A stretch of 64,000 nt of DNA, from NCBI GenBank assembly GCA_965115915.1, contig OZ220483.1, forward strand, positions 124,001 to 188,000, read 5' to 3'. The translations under genes and the position numbers were made by a program. The notes under the pieces are model-generated. The model searched no databases. It was given only the letters and a program-made list of their open reading frames with translations, and was not told where the DNA came from. Source of the stretch: G965115915 sp965115915 (GTDB lineage Bacteria > Pseudomonadota > Gammaproteobacteria > Eutrophobiales > Eutrophobiaceae). Positions 7,235-16,613 of this stretch are shown here, one piece after another (within the stretch, counting starts at the first letter, position 1; each line of letters starts with the position of its first letter).

Positions 7235-7992
7235 GCCTGCTGAAGGTGGACGGGTTGCACGCCAGTGCGGAGGGCAGAGACATCCTGCGGGGCCTGAGCC
7301 TGGAGGTGAATCCGGGCGAGATACACGCCATCATGGGGCCGAACGGCTCGGGCAAGAGCACCTTTGCCAATCTGCTGGCGGGCAAGGACGGTTACGAGGT
7401 CGGCGCGGGCGGTATCCGTTATGCCGATCAGGACATGCTGGCGATGTCGCCGGAGGCGCGGGCGCGGGCCGGGGTGTTCCTGGCCTTCCAGTATCCGGTG
7501 GAGATCCCGGGGGTGAACAACGCCTATCTGTTGAAGGCGGCACTGAACGCGATCCGCCGTTATCAGGACAAACCGGAGCTGGACACGATGGAGTTCATGG
7601 AGTTGCTGCGTGATCGGATGAAGCTGGTGGAGATGCCGGAGGATCTGTTGAACCGTTCGGTCAACGAGAGCTTTTCCGGTGGCGAAAAGAAACGCAACGA
7701 GATCTTCCAGATGGCGGTGTTGGAGCCGCGCCTTGCGATCCTGGACGAGACCGATTCCGGGCTGGACATCGATGCGCTCAGGATCATCGCGCACGGGGTG
7801 AACAGTCTGCGTGATGGGCAGCGCGCCTTCATCCTGATTACGCATTACCACCGGTTGCTGAATCACATCAAGCCGGATTTCGTGCATGTGCTCAGTGCCG
7901 GGCGTATCGTCCGCTCCGGCGGGCCGGAACTGGCGCTGGAGCTGGAAGAGTCCGGCTATGAGGGGCAGCAACAGGCGGAGAGTGTGGCGTGA
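7231..7992 (+). CDS. sufC: SUF ATPase SufC
   Basis: A 253-residue ABC ATPase that drives conformational change in SufBCD. Walker A is GPNGSGKST (about 35-43), Q-loop FQYPVEIPGV, signature FSGGEKKRNEI, Walker B LAILDETDSGLDID, H-loop ITHYHRLL. The ETDSGLD variant of Walker B/D-loop is characteristic of SufC. The start at 7231 overlaps the sufB stop (ATGA); longer in-frame starts inside sufB are rejected. Its stop overlaps the sufD GTG. Confidence 0.97.
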   Translation: MSLLKVDGLHASAEGRDILRGLSLEVNPGEIHAIMGPNGSGKSTFANLLAGKDGYEVGAGGIRYADQDMLAMSPEARARAGVFLAFQYPVEIPGVNNAYLLKAALNAIRRYQDKPELDTMEFMELLRDRMKLVEMPEDLLNRSVNESFSGGEKKRNEIFQMAVLEPRLAILDETDSGLDIDALRIIAHGVNSLRDGQRAFILITHYHRLLNHIKPDFVHVLSAGRIVRSGGPELALELEESGYEGQQQAESVA

Positions 7993-9326
7993 ATGGCCAC
8001 AGTGCGGAACATTTCCTGAAGGCGAGCGCGGCGTGTCAGGATCCGGCGGACGGCCTTGCCGAGATACGCCGGCAGGCGCTGGAACTGCTTGCCGCGGACG
8101 GCTTGCCAAACCGTCGGCAGGAGGCGTGGCGCTATACCGATGTCAGCGCGATCTGCAATCAGGAGTGGGACACCGAGGTGGCGGAGACGCCGGCGTTGCG
8201 TGCGCAACAGTTTGCACCGTGGTGCTTCCCCGATCTGGACTGCCATCGCTGCGTTTTCGTCAATGGCCATTACCTGCCGGAACTCTCGACACCAGCGCCG
8301 GATACACCGGGGCTGGTGCTCAGCGATCTGGGCACGGCGCGTGCGGCGCATGCGGAATTATTGCAGCGGCAGGTGGGACATTATGCCGACCCGGAGTACC
8401 GCTTTGCGGCGTTGAACGCGGCATTCATGCGACAGGGTGCGGTGATCATGGTGCCGGACAGGCTGTGTCTGTCGCGTCCGATACAGTTGTGTTTCATCAC
8501 GACGGGCACGGCGCGTGGGTCGCCGTTTGCCAGTCATCCGCACATACTGCTGGTGCTTGGCCGGGACAGCGAGGCCACCGTTATCGAGAACTACATCGGC
8601 CTGGGCGACGGACAATGCTACTTCAACAACAGTGTGTGCGAAGCGCGACTGCAAAGCGGGGCGCGTTTGCAGCATTATCGTATCCAGCAGGAGACAGACA
8701 GCGCCCAGCATATCGGGCACCTGTTTGTTGACCAGGGCCGCGACGCGAAGCTGTATTCCTGTTCCATCGCCCTTGGTGCGGCGCTGGCCCGTGTCAATAT
8801 CCACAGTCGCCTGTGTGACCCGGGTGCCGAGGCCGCGTTACATGGTCTGTATGTCGCGGACGGTACGCGGCACCTGGATCATCATATTCGCATCGATCAT
8901 CTGGCGGGGCATACCAGCAGCCAGGAGCATTTTCGCGGCATACTGGATGATCGGGGACATGGGGTGTTCAGCGGCAAGATCATCGTGCATCCGGATGCAC
9001 AGCATATCCAGGCGGAGCAGTCCAATCCCAATCTGATCCTGTCCGATCGGGCGACTGCCGATGTGCGTCCGGAACTGGAGATCCATGCCGATGATGTGCA
9101 GTGCCGGCACGGGGCGACGATCGGCAGCATGGATGATGCGATGTTGTTCTACCTGCGTTCACGCGGTATCGAGGAGTCCACCGCACGTGGGTTATTGAGC
9201 TTTGCCTTTGCCGCGGGTGTGCTCGATGCGCTGCGGTTGGAGCCGATACGCCGGTACCTGGAGGCGCAGGTGATCGGTCGTTTGCAGGACGCCGAGCAGT
9301 TGCGCCATTTTGTGTCGGAGGCATAG
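7989..9326 (+). CDS. sufD: Fe-S cluster assembly protein SufD
   Basis: A 445-residue SufB paralogue that completes the SufBC2D scaffold. The N-terminus has the helical region ending RRQEAWRYTDVSAI. The beta-helix core includes SGKIIVHPDAQHIQAEQSN and ADVRPELEIHADDVQCRHG. The C-terminal GSMDDAMLFYLRSRGI is typical. The GTG start overlaps the sufC stop (GTGA). sufS follows after 3 nt. Confidence 0.95.
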   Translation: MNGHSAEHFLKASAACQDPADGLAEIRRQALELLAADGLPNRRQEAWRYTDVSAICNQEWDTEVAETPALRAQQFAPWCFPDLDCHRCVFVNGHYLPELSTPAPDTPGLVLSDLGTARAAHAELLQRQVGHYADPEYRFAALNAAFMRQGAVIMVPDRLCLSRPIQLCFITTGTARGSPFASHPHILLVLGRDSEATVIENYIGLGDGQCYFNNSVCEARLQSGARLQHYRIQQETDSAQHIGHLFVDQGRDAKLYSCSIALGAALARVNIHSRLCDPGAEAALHGLYVADGTRHLDHHIRIDHLAGHTSSQEHFRGILDDRGHGVFSGKIIVHPDAQHIQAEQSNPNLILSDRATADVRPELEIHADDVQCRHGATIGSMDDAMLFYLRSRGIEESTARGLLSFAFAAGVLDALRLEPIRRYLEAQVIGRLQDAEQLRHFVSEA

Positions 9327-9329
9327 CCG

Positions 9330-10589
9330 ATGTCCAGTGGTCCGCAGGCAGTGTCGACAAGCCCGCCGGGCGCGCTTGCCGTGGACGCGGTGCGCGCCGA
9401 CTTCCCGATACTGGGACGGCAGGTCCGGGGCAGACCGCTGGTCTATCTGGACAACGCGGCGACAGCGCAGAAGCCGCAGTGTGTGATCGATGCGCTGTCG
9501 GAGTATTATCGGCGTTACAACGCCAATGTGCATCGCGGTGTGCATGTGCTGAGCGAGGAGGCGACGGCGGCCTATGAGGGTGCACGGTCGCGCATTCGGC
9601 AATGGCTGAACGCCGCCTCCGACCAGGAGATCGTATTCGTGCGCGGTGCCACCGAGGGGATCAACCTGGTGGCGAACAGCTATGGTGGTAGCTGTCTGAA
9701 GCCGGGTGACGAGGTGCTGATCACCGAACTGGAGCATCACTCCAACATCGTGCCCTGGCAACTCGTCTGTGAACGCACCGGGGCCCGCCTGCGTTATGTG
9801 CCGATCGATGAACGTGGTGAACTGGAACTGGAAGGGTTGGACGAATTGCTCAATGAGCGCACCGCCATCGTCGCGGTGGGACATGTGTCCAATGCGCTGG
9901 GGACGATCAACCCGGTGCGGGAGTTCATCGCCCGGGCACATCAGGTGGGTGCGCGGGTGCTGCTGGACGGTGCGCAGGCCATGCCGCATGCCGCGGTGGA
10001 TGTGCGGGAGCTGGACTGTGATTTCTACGTGTTCTCCGGGCACAAGCTGTTTGCCCCTACCGGCACCGGGGTGTTGTACGCCCGTCGCTCGCTGCTGGAA
10101 CAGATGCCACCCTGGCAGGGCGGAGGAGACATGATCCGCAGTGTCAGCATGCAAGGTTCAAGCTGGCATGAGTTGCCGTGGCGGTTTGAGGCGGGCACGC
10201 CGCACATTGCCGGCTTTATCGGCCTGGCCAGTGCGCTGGATTACCTGGAGCAGCTTGGCATGGACAACATACAGGCACATGAGCAGACATTGCTGGACCA
10301 TGCTACCGAGTGCCTGCGGGAGATACCGGGACTGCGATTGGTAGGTACAGCCAGGCACAAGACCGCGCTCCTGTCTTTTGTGTTGGACGGTGTGCATCCG
10401 CACGATATAGGCACCGTGCTGGACGGGGAAGGGATAGCAATCCGCACCGGGCATCACTGCGCGATGCCGGTGATGGAGAAATACCGGATCCCGGCGACGG
10501 CCCGTGCGTCGTTTGCCTTTTACAATACGCTGGAGGAAGCCGAGCGGCTGGCCGAGGCGGTGCGCGGGTGTGCGCGGATGTTTGCCTGA
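9330..10589 (+). CDS. sufS: Cysteine desulfurase SufS (type II)
   Basis: A 419-residue PLP enzyme that takes sulfur from L-cysteine as a persulfide for cluster assembly. The PLP Schiff-base lysine is Lys239 in VFSGHKLFAPTGTG; the persulfide cysteine is Cys377 in RTGHHCAMPVM. TELEHHSNIVPWQ and DGAQAMPHAAVDV are family blocks. About 15 extra N-terminal residues precede the usual start of homology (VRADFPIL). It sits between sufD and sufU and would hand sulfur to SufU. Confidence 0.96.
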   Translation: MSSGPQAVSTSPPGALAVDAVRADFPILGRQVRGRPLVYLDNAATAQKPQCVIDALSEYYRRYNANVHRGVHVLSEEATAAYEGARSRIRQWLNAASDQEIVFVRGATEGINLVANSYGGSCLKPGDEVLITELEHHSNIVPWQLVCERTGARLRYVPIDERGELELEGLDELLNERTAIVAVGHVSNALGTINPVREFIARAHQVGARVLLDGAQAMPHAAVDVRELDCDFYVFSGHKLFAPTGTGVLYARRSLLEQMPPWQGGGDMIRSVSMQGSSWHELPWRFEAGTPHIAGFIGLASALDYLEQLGMDNIQAHEQTLLDHATECLREIPGLRLVGTARHKTALLSFVLDGVHPHDIGTVLDGEGIAIRTGHHCAMPVMEKYRIPATARASFAFYNTLEEAERLAEAVRGCARMFA

Positions 10590-10601
10590 GCGGATAAGGT
10601 G

Positions 10602-11048
10602 ATGAACGATCTGCAGTCGCTGTATCAGGAGGTGATCATCGATCACAATCGGAGCCCGCGCAATTTTGGCAGGCCGGATTCCTATACCCACACACTGAAG
10701 GGTCATAATCCGTTGTGCGGAGATGTGTTGACGGTCTATCTGCGGATCTGCGATGAGCGTATCGATGACATCCATTTTGATGGCGATGGCTGTGCAATAT
10801 CGGTCGCCTCGGCATCGTTGATGACCGACCAGGTGAAAGGCATGACCCGGGAGCAGGCCGAAACACTGTTTGAGAATTTCCATGAACTGGTCAGTAGCGA
10901 CCGTTCCCCGGATGCGGATGCGCTGGGCAAGCTGACGGTGCTGGCAGGGGTGCGTGCCTATCCGTCCCGGGTCAAGTGCGCCACGCTATGCTGGCATACC
11001 CTGCGTGCCCTGTTGCATGGCGAGGAGGCGGAGGTTAGCACGGAGTGA
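10602..11048 (+). CDS. sufU: SufU-type sulfur transfer/scaffold protein
   Basis: A 148-residue IscU/NifU-N-like protein. Conserved residues are Cys39-Gly-Asp41 (NPLCGD), Cys64 (GDGCAIS) and Cys126 (RVKCATLCW), matching the SufU zinc or cluster ligands. It carries the insertion between the second and third cysteines typical of SufU rather than IscU. In Gram-positive bacteria SufU accepts persulfide sulfur from SufS; the same is inferred here since no sufE is present in the operon. The ATG at 10602 follows a GTG at 10599; the ATG is chosen. Confidence 0.88.
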   Translation: MNDLQSLYQEVIIDHNRSPRNFGRPDSYTHTLKGHNPLCGDVLTVYLRICDERIDDIHFDGDGCAISVASASLMTDQVKGMTREQAETLFENFHELVSSDRSPDADALGKLTVLAGVRAYPSRVKCATLCWHTLRALLHGEEAEVSTE

Positions 11049-11052
11049 GGAT

Positions 11053-11619
11053 GTGAACCCCTATCAAAGCATTGTTACCAGTGCCGACTGCGAGGCGGTT
11101 TTGATCCCGGCAGGTAGCCCGGTGATGATACCGGCCGGGAGCGTGGTGCAGATCACACAGGCCCTTGGTGGGCACTATACCTTGTTGGTCAACGGCAATC
11201 TGGTACGCGTTGCGGGTAAGGACGCCGCTGCGCTGGGCTTGCAACAGGAAGATGCGTGGCAGCCGGAGGTCGCGTCTGACGCCGAGTCCGGCGAGATGGA
11301 CAGAGAGACGCTGGAACGGCGGGTGCAGGAACAACTTGCGAACTGCTACGATCCGGAGATACCGATCAATATCGTGGAACTGGGATTGATCTATCAGTGC
11401 GATCTGGAGGAACGGGAGGATGGGCGCTGGGATGTACGGATAGTGATGACATTGACTGCCCCGGGGTGTGGTATGGGAGAGTTTCTGGTCGAGGATGTGC
11501 GTTGCCGGATTGCGACGTTGTCTGGCATTGGCGCGGTCAATGTGGAATTGAGCTTTGATCCGCCGTGGAGCCAGGACATGATGTCCGATGAGGCCAAACT
11601 CAGTCTTGGGTTATACTAG
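11053..11619 (+). CDS. sufT: SUF-associated maturation factor SufT (DUF59/MIP18)
   Basis: A 188-residue protein. The N-terminal part (ADCEAVLIPAGSPVMIPAGS) is the SufT-specific extension. The C-terminal DUF59 domain carries YDPEIPINIVELGLIY and TLTAPGCGMGEFL, with the reactive Cys in APGCGM. SufT proteins help maturation of Fe-S proteins under high demand. The start is the GTG at 11053, with GGAG at 11043-11046; a longer frame overlaps sufU out of frame. It is the last gene of the suf operon. Confidence 0.9.
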   Translation: MNPYQSIVTSADCEAVLIPAGSPVMIPAGSVVQITQALGGHYTLLVNGNLVRVAGKDAAALGLQQEDAWQPEVASDAESGEMDRETLERRVQEQLANCYDPEIPINIVELGLIYQCDLEEREDGRWDVRIVMTLTAPGCGMGEFLVEDVRCRIATLSGIGAVNVELSFDPPWSQDMMSDEAKLSLGLY

Positions 11620-11637
11620 GCACTTGCATTCTGGCAT

Positions 11638-11657
11638 CCACGCTGGGTTTTGCGTGG
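11638..11657 (+). terminator. Hairpin between sufT and ndk
   Basis: CCACGC and GCGTGG form a 6-bp stem with an 8-nt loop ending in TTTT. It is followed by a mixed pyrimidine stretch and not a clean T-tract. It could mark the end of the suf operon or lie in the ndk leader. Confidence 0.3.
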
Positions 11658-11693
11658 CTGCGTCTTCCTGTTTTATCTGGAGTATTGAAAACT

Positions 11694-12137
11694 ATGGCTG
11701 TTGAACAGACTTTGTGTATTCTCAAGCCCGAGGCCTTAAAGCATAACATTGTGGGCGAGGTGTGTGCGATGATCGAGGCGCGGGCCTTGCGTATCGTGGC
11801 GGCGAAGATGACACATATGCAGGCTGCTGATGTGGAGCATTTCTACGCGGTGCATCGTGAGCGTCCATTTTTCCCGGCATTGATCGAGCACATGAGTTCC
11901 GGACCGGTGCTTGCGATGGTGCTGGAAGGTGAGGATGCGATAGCCAATTTCCGTACATTGATGGGTGCGACCCGACCGGAGGATGCCGAGCCCGGCACGA
12001 TACGGCGTGAGCACATCATTGAGTCCGCCGATTCCAGGATGTTGCTGAATGTGGTGCATGGCTCGGACAGCCTGGAGAATGCGCGCATGGAGGTATCGCT
12101 GCTGTTCCAGCCAAGAGAGATATTTTCCCGCAGTTGA
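11694..12137 (+). CDS. ndk: Nucleoside diphosphate kinase
   Basis: A 147-residue NDP kinase that balances NTP and dNTP pools by ping-pong transfer through an active-site histidine. The N-terminal LCILKPEALKHNIVGEV and the C-terminal block VVHGSDSLENA, whose His is the phosphorylated residue, identify it. Start at 11694, with CTGGAG at 11677-11682; a TTG nine bases upstream is less likely. Genes ndk, rlmN, pilF and rodZ in this order are conserved in many gammaproteobacteria. Confidence 0.95.
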   Translation: MAVEQTLCILKPEALKHNIVGEVCAMIEARALRIVAAKMTHMQAADVEHFYAVHRERPFFPALIEHMSSGPVLAMVLEGEDAIANFRTLMGATRPEDAEPGTIRREHIIESADSRMLLNVVHGSDSLENARMEVSLLFQPREIFSRS

Positions 12138-12153
12138 CGGTGCGTACTGGCCC

Positions 12154-13248
12154 ATGCAGCAGAAGATAAATCCGCTGGATTATGATCTGCAGGGGTTGCA
12201 GGATTGGTTCGTGGGTCTGGGGGAGAAGCCCTGGCGTGCCAGACAGCTTATGAACCGGATCTACAAGTATGGTGTAGTGGATGTCCATCAGATGACGGAA
12301 CTGGGCAAGCCGCTTCGGTCCCGGTTGGAGGACTTGCTGGAGTTTGATCTGCCACATGTGGAAACGCTGAAACAGTCGGCGGACGGGACCTGCAAATGGT
12401 TGCTGGGTATCGGGGAGGGAAACGCGGTCGAGACGGTTTTTATTCCGGAGGGAAAGCGTGGCACGCTGTGTATCTCTTCCCAGGCGGGTTGCCCGCTGGA
12501 CTGCGGCTTTTGCGCCACCGCGAGGCAGGGCTTTGCTCGCAATCTGAGTACCGCGGAGATCATTGCCCAGGTGTGGTTGGCAAATCGGCAGTTGGGCTTT
12601 TTCGATCATCACCAGCGCGTGATCACGAATGTCGTATTCATGGGCATGGGTGAGCCGCTGCTGAACTATGCGAATGTGCTGCGTGCGATACGCCTGCTGT
12701 GTTCCACGCATGGGTTTGGTCTTGCCCGGCGTCGGGTGACGGTCAGTACGGCCGGTGTGGTCCCGGGGATTGACAAACTTGCTGTGGACTGTGATATCAG
12801 TCTTGCGATATCACTGCACGCGGTGGAAGACTCGACCCGCGATCAGTTGGTGCCGCTCAACCGTCATTATCCGATATCCGGACTGCTGGATGCCTGCAGA
12901 CGGTATGCCGAGCGGCGGCCGGATGCCTGCGTGACCATCGAGTATGTGATGCTCAAAGATGTCAATGACAGCCTGGAACAGGCGCGCCGATTGGTCCGGT
13001 TGTTGCGCGATATCCCCGCCAAGGTGAATCTGATCCCGTTCAATGTGTTTCCCGGTTGTGGATACGCCTGTTCCAGCCCGCAGGCGATCGATCGTTTTCG
13101 GGGCGTGTTGATGGATGCCGGGCTCATCACGATCACTCGCAGGCCTCGTGGCGATGATATTGCCGCCGCCTGCGGGCAGTTGGCCGGCCGTGTGCGTGCT
13201 CGTGGCACACCGTCCCGAGCCCGGCTACAGACAGGATGTGCGGCATGA
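12154..13248 (+). CDS. rlmN: Dual-specificity 23S rRNA/tRNA adenine-C2 methyltransferase RlmN
   Basis: A 364-residue radical SAM enzyme that methylates C2 of A2503 in 23S rRNA and A37 in some tRNAs. The 4Fe-4S motif CPLDCGFCAT has the CxxxCxxC spacing; GMGEPLLNY and the C-terminal AACGQLAG, with the methyl-carrying cysteine, are also present. The start at 12154 matches the family N-terminus (NPLDYDLQGLQDWF); the longer frame runs into ndk and is rejected. The stop overlaps the next ATG (ATGA). It depends on Fe-S supply from a system such as the adjacent SUF operon. Confidence 0.95.
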   Translation: MQQKINPLDYDLQGLQDWFVGLGEKPWRARQLMNRIYKYGVVDVHQMTELGKPLRSRLEDLLEFDLPHVETLKQSADGTCKWLLGIGEGNAVETVFIPEGKRGTLCISSQAGCPLDCGFCATARQGFARNLSTAEIIAQVWLANRQLGFFDHHQRVITNVVFMGMGEPLLNYANVLRAIRLLCSTHGFGLARRRVTVSTAGVVPGIDKLAVDCDISLAISLHAVEDSTRDQLVPLNRHYPISGLLDACRRYAERRPDACVTIEYVMLKDVNDSLEQARRLVRLLRDIPAKVNLIPFNVFPGCGYACSSPQAIDRFRGVLMDAGLITITRRPRGDDIAAACGQLAGRVRARGTPSRARLQTGCAA

Positions 13249-14015
13249 GTAAACACGGGTTCATTCGTGTTTTGCTGTTGTGCTGTCTATTGTTGTCTGT
13301 GGCCTGTGGAAGGCAACAAAAAGACAGCATGTTATTGGACGATCAGGCCATCGAGGTCGCGAAGGCGAATATGCGCCTGGGCAGTGCTTATATGGAGGAT
13401 GGTCAGTATGAGAGGGCGTTGCAGCGGATGGAATATGCACGCGAAGTGGCCCCGAGAGAGCCGGGTATCTACAATATGCTCGGGGTGTTGTATCAGCGTA
13501 TAGGGGAGATGGATCATGCGGAAAAGAATTTCCTCAAGGCCATCGATCTGGACCCGGAGAATTCGTCCAGCCTGAACAACTATGGGCAGATGCTTTGTCA
13601 GACTGGACGCGAGGAGAAAGCGGACGCGATGTTCGTGCGTGCTGCCAGCAACCCATTGTACGCGAACCCCGAGATCGCCTGGATCAATGCCGGTCTGTGT
13701 GCACAGAAGGCGGGGCGGCTGGAGGTGGCGGAGGCACATTACCGGCGTGCGCTGGAGATTGGGCCGGAACTGTCACGGCCTTTGATCCGGTTGGCGGAGG
13801 TCAGAAATCGGCAAGGGCAGCCACTTTCCGCACTGGCTTTTTTGCAGCGTTACCATCAGGTGCAAGACTATTCTGCGTTCAGTCTGAAATTGGGCATGGA
13901 CATACAGCGTCAACTTGGCAATGAGCGGGAAGTGGAGAACTATCGTTTTCAGTTGAGGGAGCGATTCCCGGAGGCGGTAGAGACGGAGAGGCGTTCGGAT
14001 GCGTCGGACGGCTGA
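13245..14015 (+). CDS. pilF: Type IV pilus biogenesis lipoprotein PilF/PilW
   Basis: A 256-residue outer-membrane lipoprotein with TPR repeats. The signal peptide (about 6-21) ends in a lipobox-like LSVAC. TPR units follow from about residue 42 to 190 (AYMEDGQYERALQRMEYA, MLGVLYQRIGEMDHAEKNF, and others). PilF/PilW assists outer-membrane insertion and multimerisation of the secretin PilQ, encoded here at 42.1 kb. The ATG at 13245 overlaps the rlmN stop and is preferred over the ATG at 13236. Confidence 0.88.
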   Translation: MSKHGFIRVLLLCCLLLSVACGRQQKDSMLLDDQAIEVAKANMRLGSAYMEDGQYERALQRMEYAREVAPREPGIYNMLGVLYQRIGEMDHAEKNFLKAIDLDPENSSSLNNYGQMLCQTGREEKADAMFVRAASNPLYANPEIAWINAGLCAQKAGRLEVAEAHYRRALEIGPELSRPLIRLAEVRNRQGQPLSALAFLQRYHQVQDYSAFSLKLGMDIQRQLGNEREVENYRFQLRERFPEAVETERRSDASDG

Positions 14016-14032
14016 AGGCGCGGACAGTGATT

Positions 14033-15106
14033 ATGGATAATGCGACGCTCAATCTGCTGTCACCCGGCCAGCGTCTGCGAGCGGAGCGTGAGCAGCGGGG
14101 ACTGCAAGTGGATGATGTGGCACAGCGGATGCGCTTGACTCCGGCGGTCATACAAAAACTGGAAAACGACGAGTTTGACGGTTTTGTCAGTCTGACCTAT
14201 GCGCTTGGCTACGTGCGAAACTATGCGAGGATTCTGCAACTGGATGCGGACGAGATGGTGGAGCAGATACTGGATGCCTTTCCGCATTTCGATGGAGGGC
14301 CGGTGGAAAGGAGCCTGCTTCAGACGGCACGGGCACAGGTACAGGCACAAAGCCGTTCGTTGATGCTGACAAACTGGCTCATCGGCGCGTTGCTGGTCCT
14401 GGTGATCTTCTGGTATCACGGCAATTATCTGAGTCCTTCGCTGAAGGAAGACGAGAGGATTGCCGAGGCTATGCCGCTTCCCGAGGTTATGCCGCCTCCC
14501 GAGCCTGCACCGAAGCAGGGGGCGACGGTTCCCCAGGCCGAGACGGGTATGCCGGAATCGGCGGTGGAGGATCCGGCGGTGGATGACTTGCTGGTACTGG
14601 ATGCCGATGCCGGTGTCGGTGTCGATGCCGATGACACCGTGTTGACGGCCTGGATGGAGACTGCGCAGGGACGATTTGCAGGGGAGGTGGCTGATGATGG
14701 AACAGGGTTTGAGTCGATGGCGGGTTCGGTGGACAGGGTGCTGGATTCATGGGAGGATACTTTTGTGTCGCGGCGCCTGGAACCTGGGCCGGACCCGATG
14801 CGAAGTAGTCCGGAGCGGGCAGAGGAACGGGCGGAGAATGAGACGCGAGGGAATGGCAGGGTATGGCATTCGTTGCGGCTGGAGTTTATTACCATGTCTT
14901 GGGTGGATATAGCGGATGCGGATGGCGAGTATCTGCTCTATCGACTGGGTCGACCTGGCCAGACTGTGGAGATGCGCGGCCTGGCCCCGCTCAGGATAAG
15001 GATAGGCAATCCCAGAGGGGTGCGTCTGTACCATGATGATGAACTGGTGGATTTGCTTCCCCATGCCGAAGCCAACAAGGGTGTGGCCAACTTTGTCCTG
15101 GAATAG
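14033..15106 (+). CDS. rodZ: RodZ-like cytoskeletal/helix-turn-helix membrane protein
   Basis: A 357-residue protein with an N-terminal Xre-like HTH domain (PGQRLRAEREQRGLQVDDVA to LGYVRNYARIL, about 11-68). One membrane helix follows (about 112-128). A long acidic Pro/Glu/Asp/Val-rich linker with repeated PE-V/A-MP units leads to a C-terminal DUF4115 domain (SWVDIADADGEYLLY, RIRIGNPRGVRLYHDDELV). RodZ links MreB to cell-wall synthesis. The ATG at 14033 is chosen; a GTG at 14027 is in frame. hisS follows directly, without the ispG usually found between them. Confidence 0.87.
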   Translation: MDNATLNLLSPGQRLRAEREQRGLQVDDVAQRMRLTPAVIQKLENDEFDGFVSLTYALGYVRNYARILQLDADEMVEQILDAFPHFDGGPVERSLLQTARAQVQAQSRSLMLTNWLIGALLVLVIFWYHGNYLSPSLKEDERIAEAMPLPEVMPPPEPAPKQGATVPQAETGMPESAVEDPAVDDLLVLDADAGVGVDADDTVLTAWMETAQGRFAGEVADDGTGFESMAGSVDRVLDSWEDTFVSRRLEPGPDPMRSSPERAEERAENETRGNGRVWHSLRLEFITMSWVDIADADGEYLLYRLGRPGQTVEMRGLAPLRIRIGNPRGVRLYHDDELVDLLPHAEANKGVANFVLE

Positions 15107-15127
15107 AATACCGGGCAGAAACACCTT

Positions 15128-16411
15128 GTGAGTAAACGGCCTGCTGCCCTCCGTGCCCCACGCGGCATGCACGACCTGCTTCCGGAAGTTAGCGGGCTGT
15201 GGCGGGAGATGGAGGAGTGCCTGCATCAGACGCTGATCCAGTATGGCTATCGGGAGTTGCGCATCCCGCTGTTGGAATCCAGCGCGGTGTTTTCCCGCTC
15301 CATAGGAGAATCCAGCGATATCGTCGCAAAGGAGATGTACGAGTTCAGCGACCGCAATGGCGATTTGCTGAGCTTGCGCCCGGAGGGAACCGCGGGTGTG
15401 GTCAGGGCGGCTATTGAACACGGTCTGCTATATAAGCAGACGCAGCGGTTGTGGTATTCCGGTCCGATGTTCCGGCATGAACGTCCTCAGCGTGGCAGGT
15501 TGCGGCAATTCCATCAGCTTGGCGTGGAGAGTTTTGGTTTTGAGGGCGCGGAGATGGACGCGGAATTGCTGCTGCTGGCGGCCCGTTGCTGGCGTCGGCT
15601 GGGAGTGGAAGGACTCCGTCTGGAGTTGAATTCCCTTGGTAGTGTGGAGGCACGCAAGGCCTACCGGGCACAGTTGTGTGCCTATTTTGAATCACACAAG
15701 GAACAGCTTGATGCGGACAGCCAAAGGCGGCTTGGAAGCAATCCGTTGCGCATACTGGACAGCAAAAATCCAGCGTTGCGTGAACTCATCAATGCGGCGC
15801 CGAAACTGTTGGATTATCTGGACGCGGCTTCAGAGCGGCATTTCAGCAGACTGTGCGAACTGTTGGATGCCGCTGACGTGGCTTATCGGATCAATCCACA
15901 TCTGGTGCGCGGTCTGGATTACTATGAGCGAACGGTCTTCGAGTGGGTCAGTGACTCACTGGGAGCACAGGGGGCTGTCTGTGCCGGGGGACGCTATGAC
16001 CGGCTGGTGGGGCAGATGCAGGGCAGTGACACACCGGCAGCGGGGTTTGCGATTGGCCTGGAACGGCTGTTCTCGTTGTGCCAGGATGTCGGGATAGGCG
16101 GTGCGGACAGTGCGCCACATGTGTATTTCGTGCATGCGGATGGAGATTGTGCCACCAGGGCGATGCGGCTTTGTGAAAGCCTGCGTGATGATCTGCCAGC
16201 CTTCAGGGTGGTGTTACACTGCGGTGCCGACAGTTTCAGGGGCCAGTTCAGGAAGGCCGATAGATCGAACGCCGAACTGGCCTTCGTGATGGGAGAGGAT
16301 GAGCTGCGAGAGCGGTGCGTTACGGTCAAATTTTTACGTAGTGAGGATGCACAGCGGCAGATGAAATGGGACGCGCTGGCTTCCTTTCTCTCGGCGCATT
16401 GCAATTGGTAG
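15128..16411 (+). CDS. hisS: Histidyl-tRNA synthetase
   Basis: A 427-residue class II aminoacyl-tRNA synthetase. Motif 2 region LSLRPEGTAGVVRA and RGRLRQFHQLGVESFG, histidine-specific LVRGLDYYERTVFE, AGGRYDRLV, and motif 3 AAGFAIGLERL are present, followed by the C-terminal anticodon-binding domain. The start is a GTG 21 nt after rodZ. The region after hisS is convergent with algR, so this ends the plus-strand run that starts at ndk. Confidence 0.96.
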   Translation: MSKRPAALRAPRGMHDLLPEVSGLWREMEECLHQTLIQYGYRELRIPLLESSAVFSRSIGESSDIVAKEMYEFSDRNGDLLSLRPEGTAGVVRAAIEHGLLYKQTQRLWYSGPMFRHERPQRGRLRQFHQLGVESFGFEGAEMDAELLLLAARCWRRLGVEGLRLELNSLGSVEARKAYRAQLCAYFESHKEQLDADSQRRLGSNPLRILDSKNPALRELINAAPKLLDYLDAASERHFSRLCELLDAADVAYRINPHLVRGLDYYERTVFEWVSDSLGAQGAVCAGGRYDRLVGQMQGSDTPAAGFAIGLERLFSLCQDVGIGGADSAPHVYFVHADGDCATRAMRLCESLRDDLPAFRVVLHCGADSFRGQFRKADRSNAELAFVMGEDELRERCVTVKFLRSEDAQRQMKWDALASFLSAHCNW

Positions 16412-16613
16412 CGACTGTCAGCTATTGGTCTGCCGTTGTTGCGGACTGGCGCCGGTTCTTTCGATTCAGTGATCCGCTGCGGTGTGGGAGAGAGGAACTG
16501 ATGAGGTGCGGGGCCCGTGCGCGGATGGCTGATGGCCAGGTGGCCGGGCTGAGACCGCATGTCGGTATCGCGACAGAGCGCCATGCAGGTGGTCGAGATT
16601 CCCCGGTCGGGAG

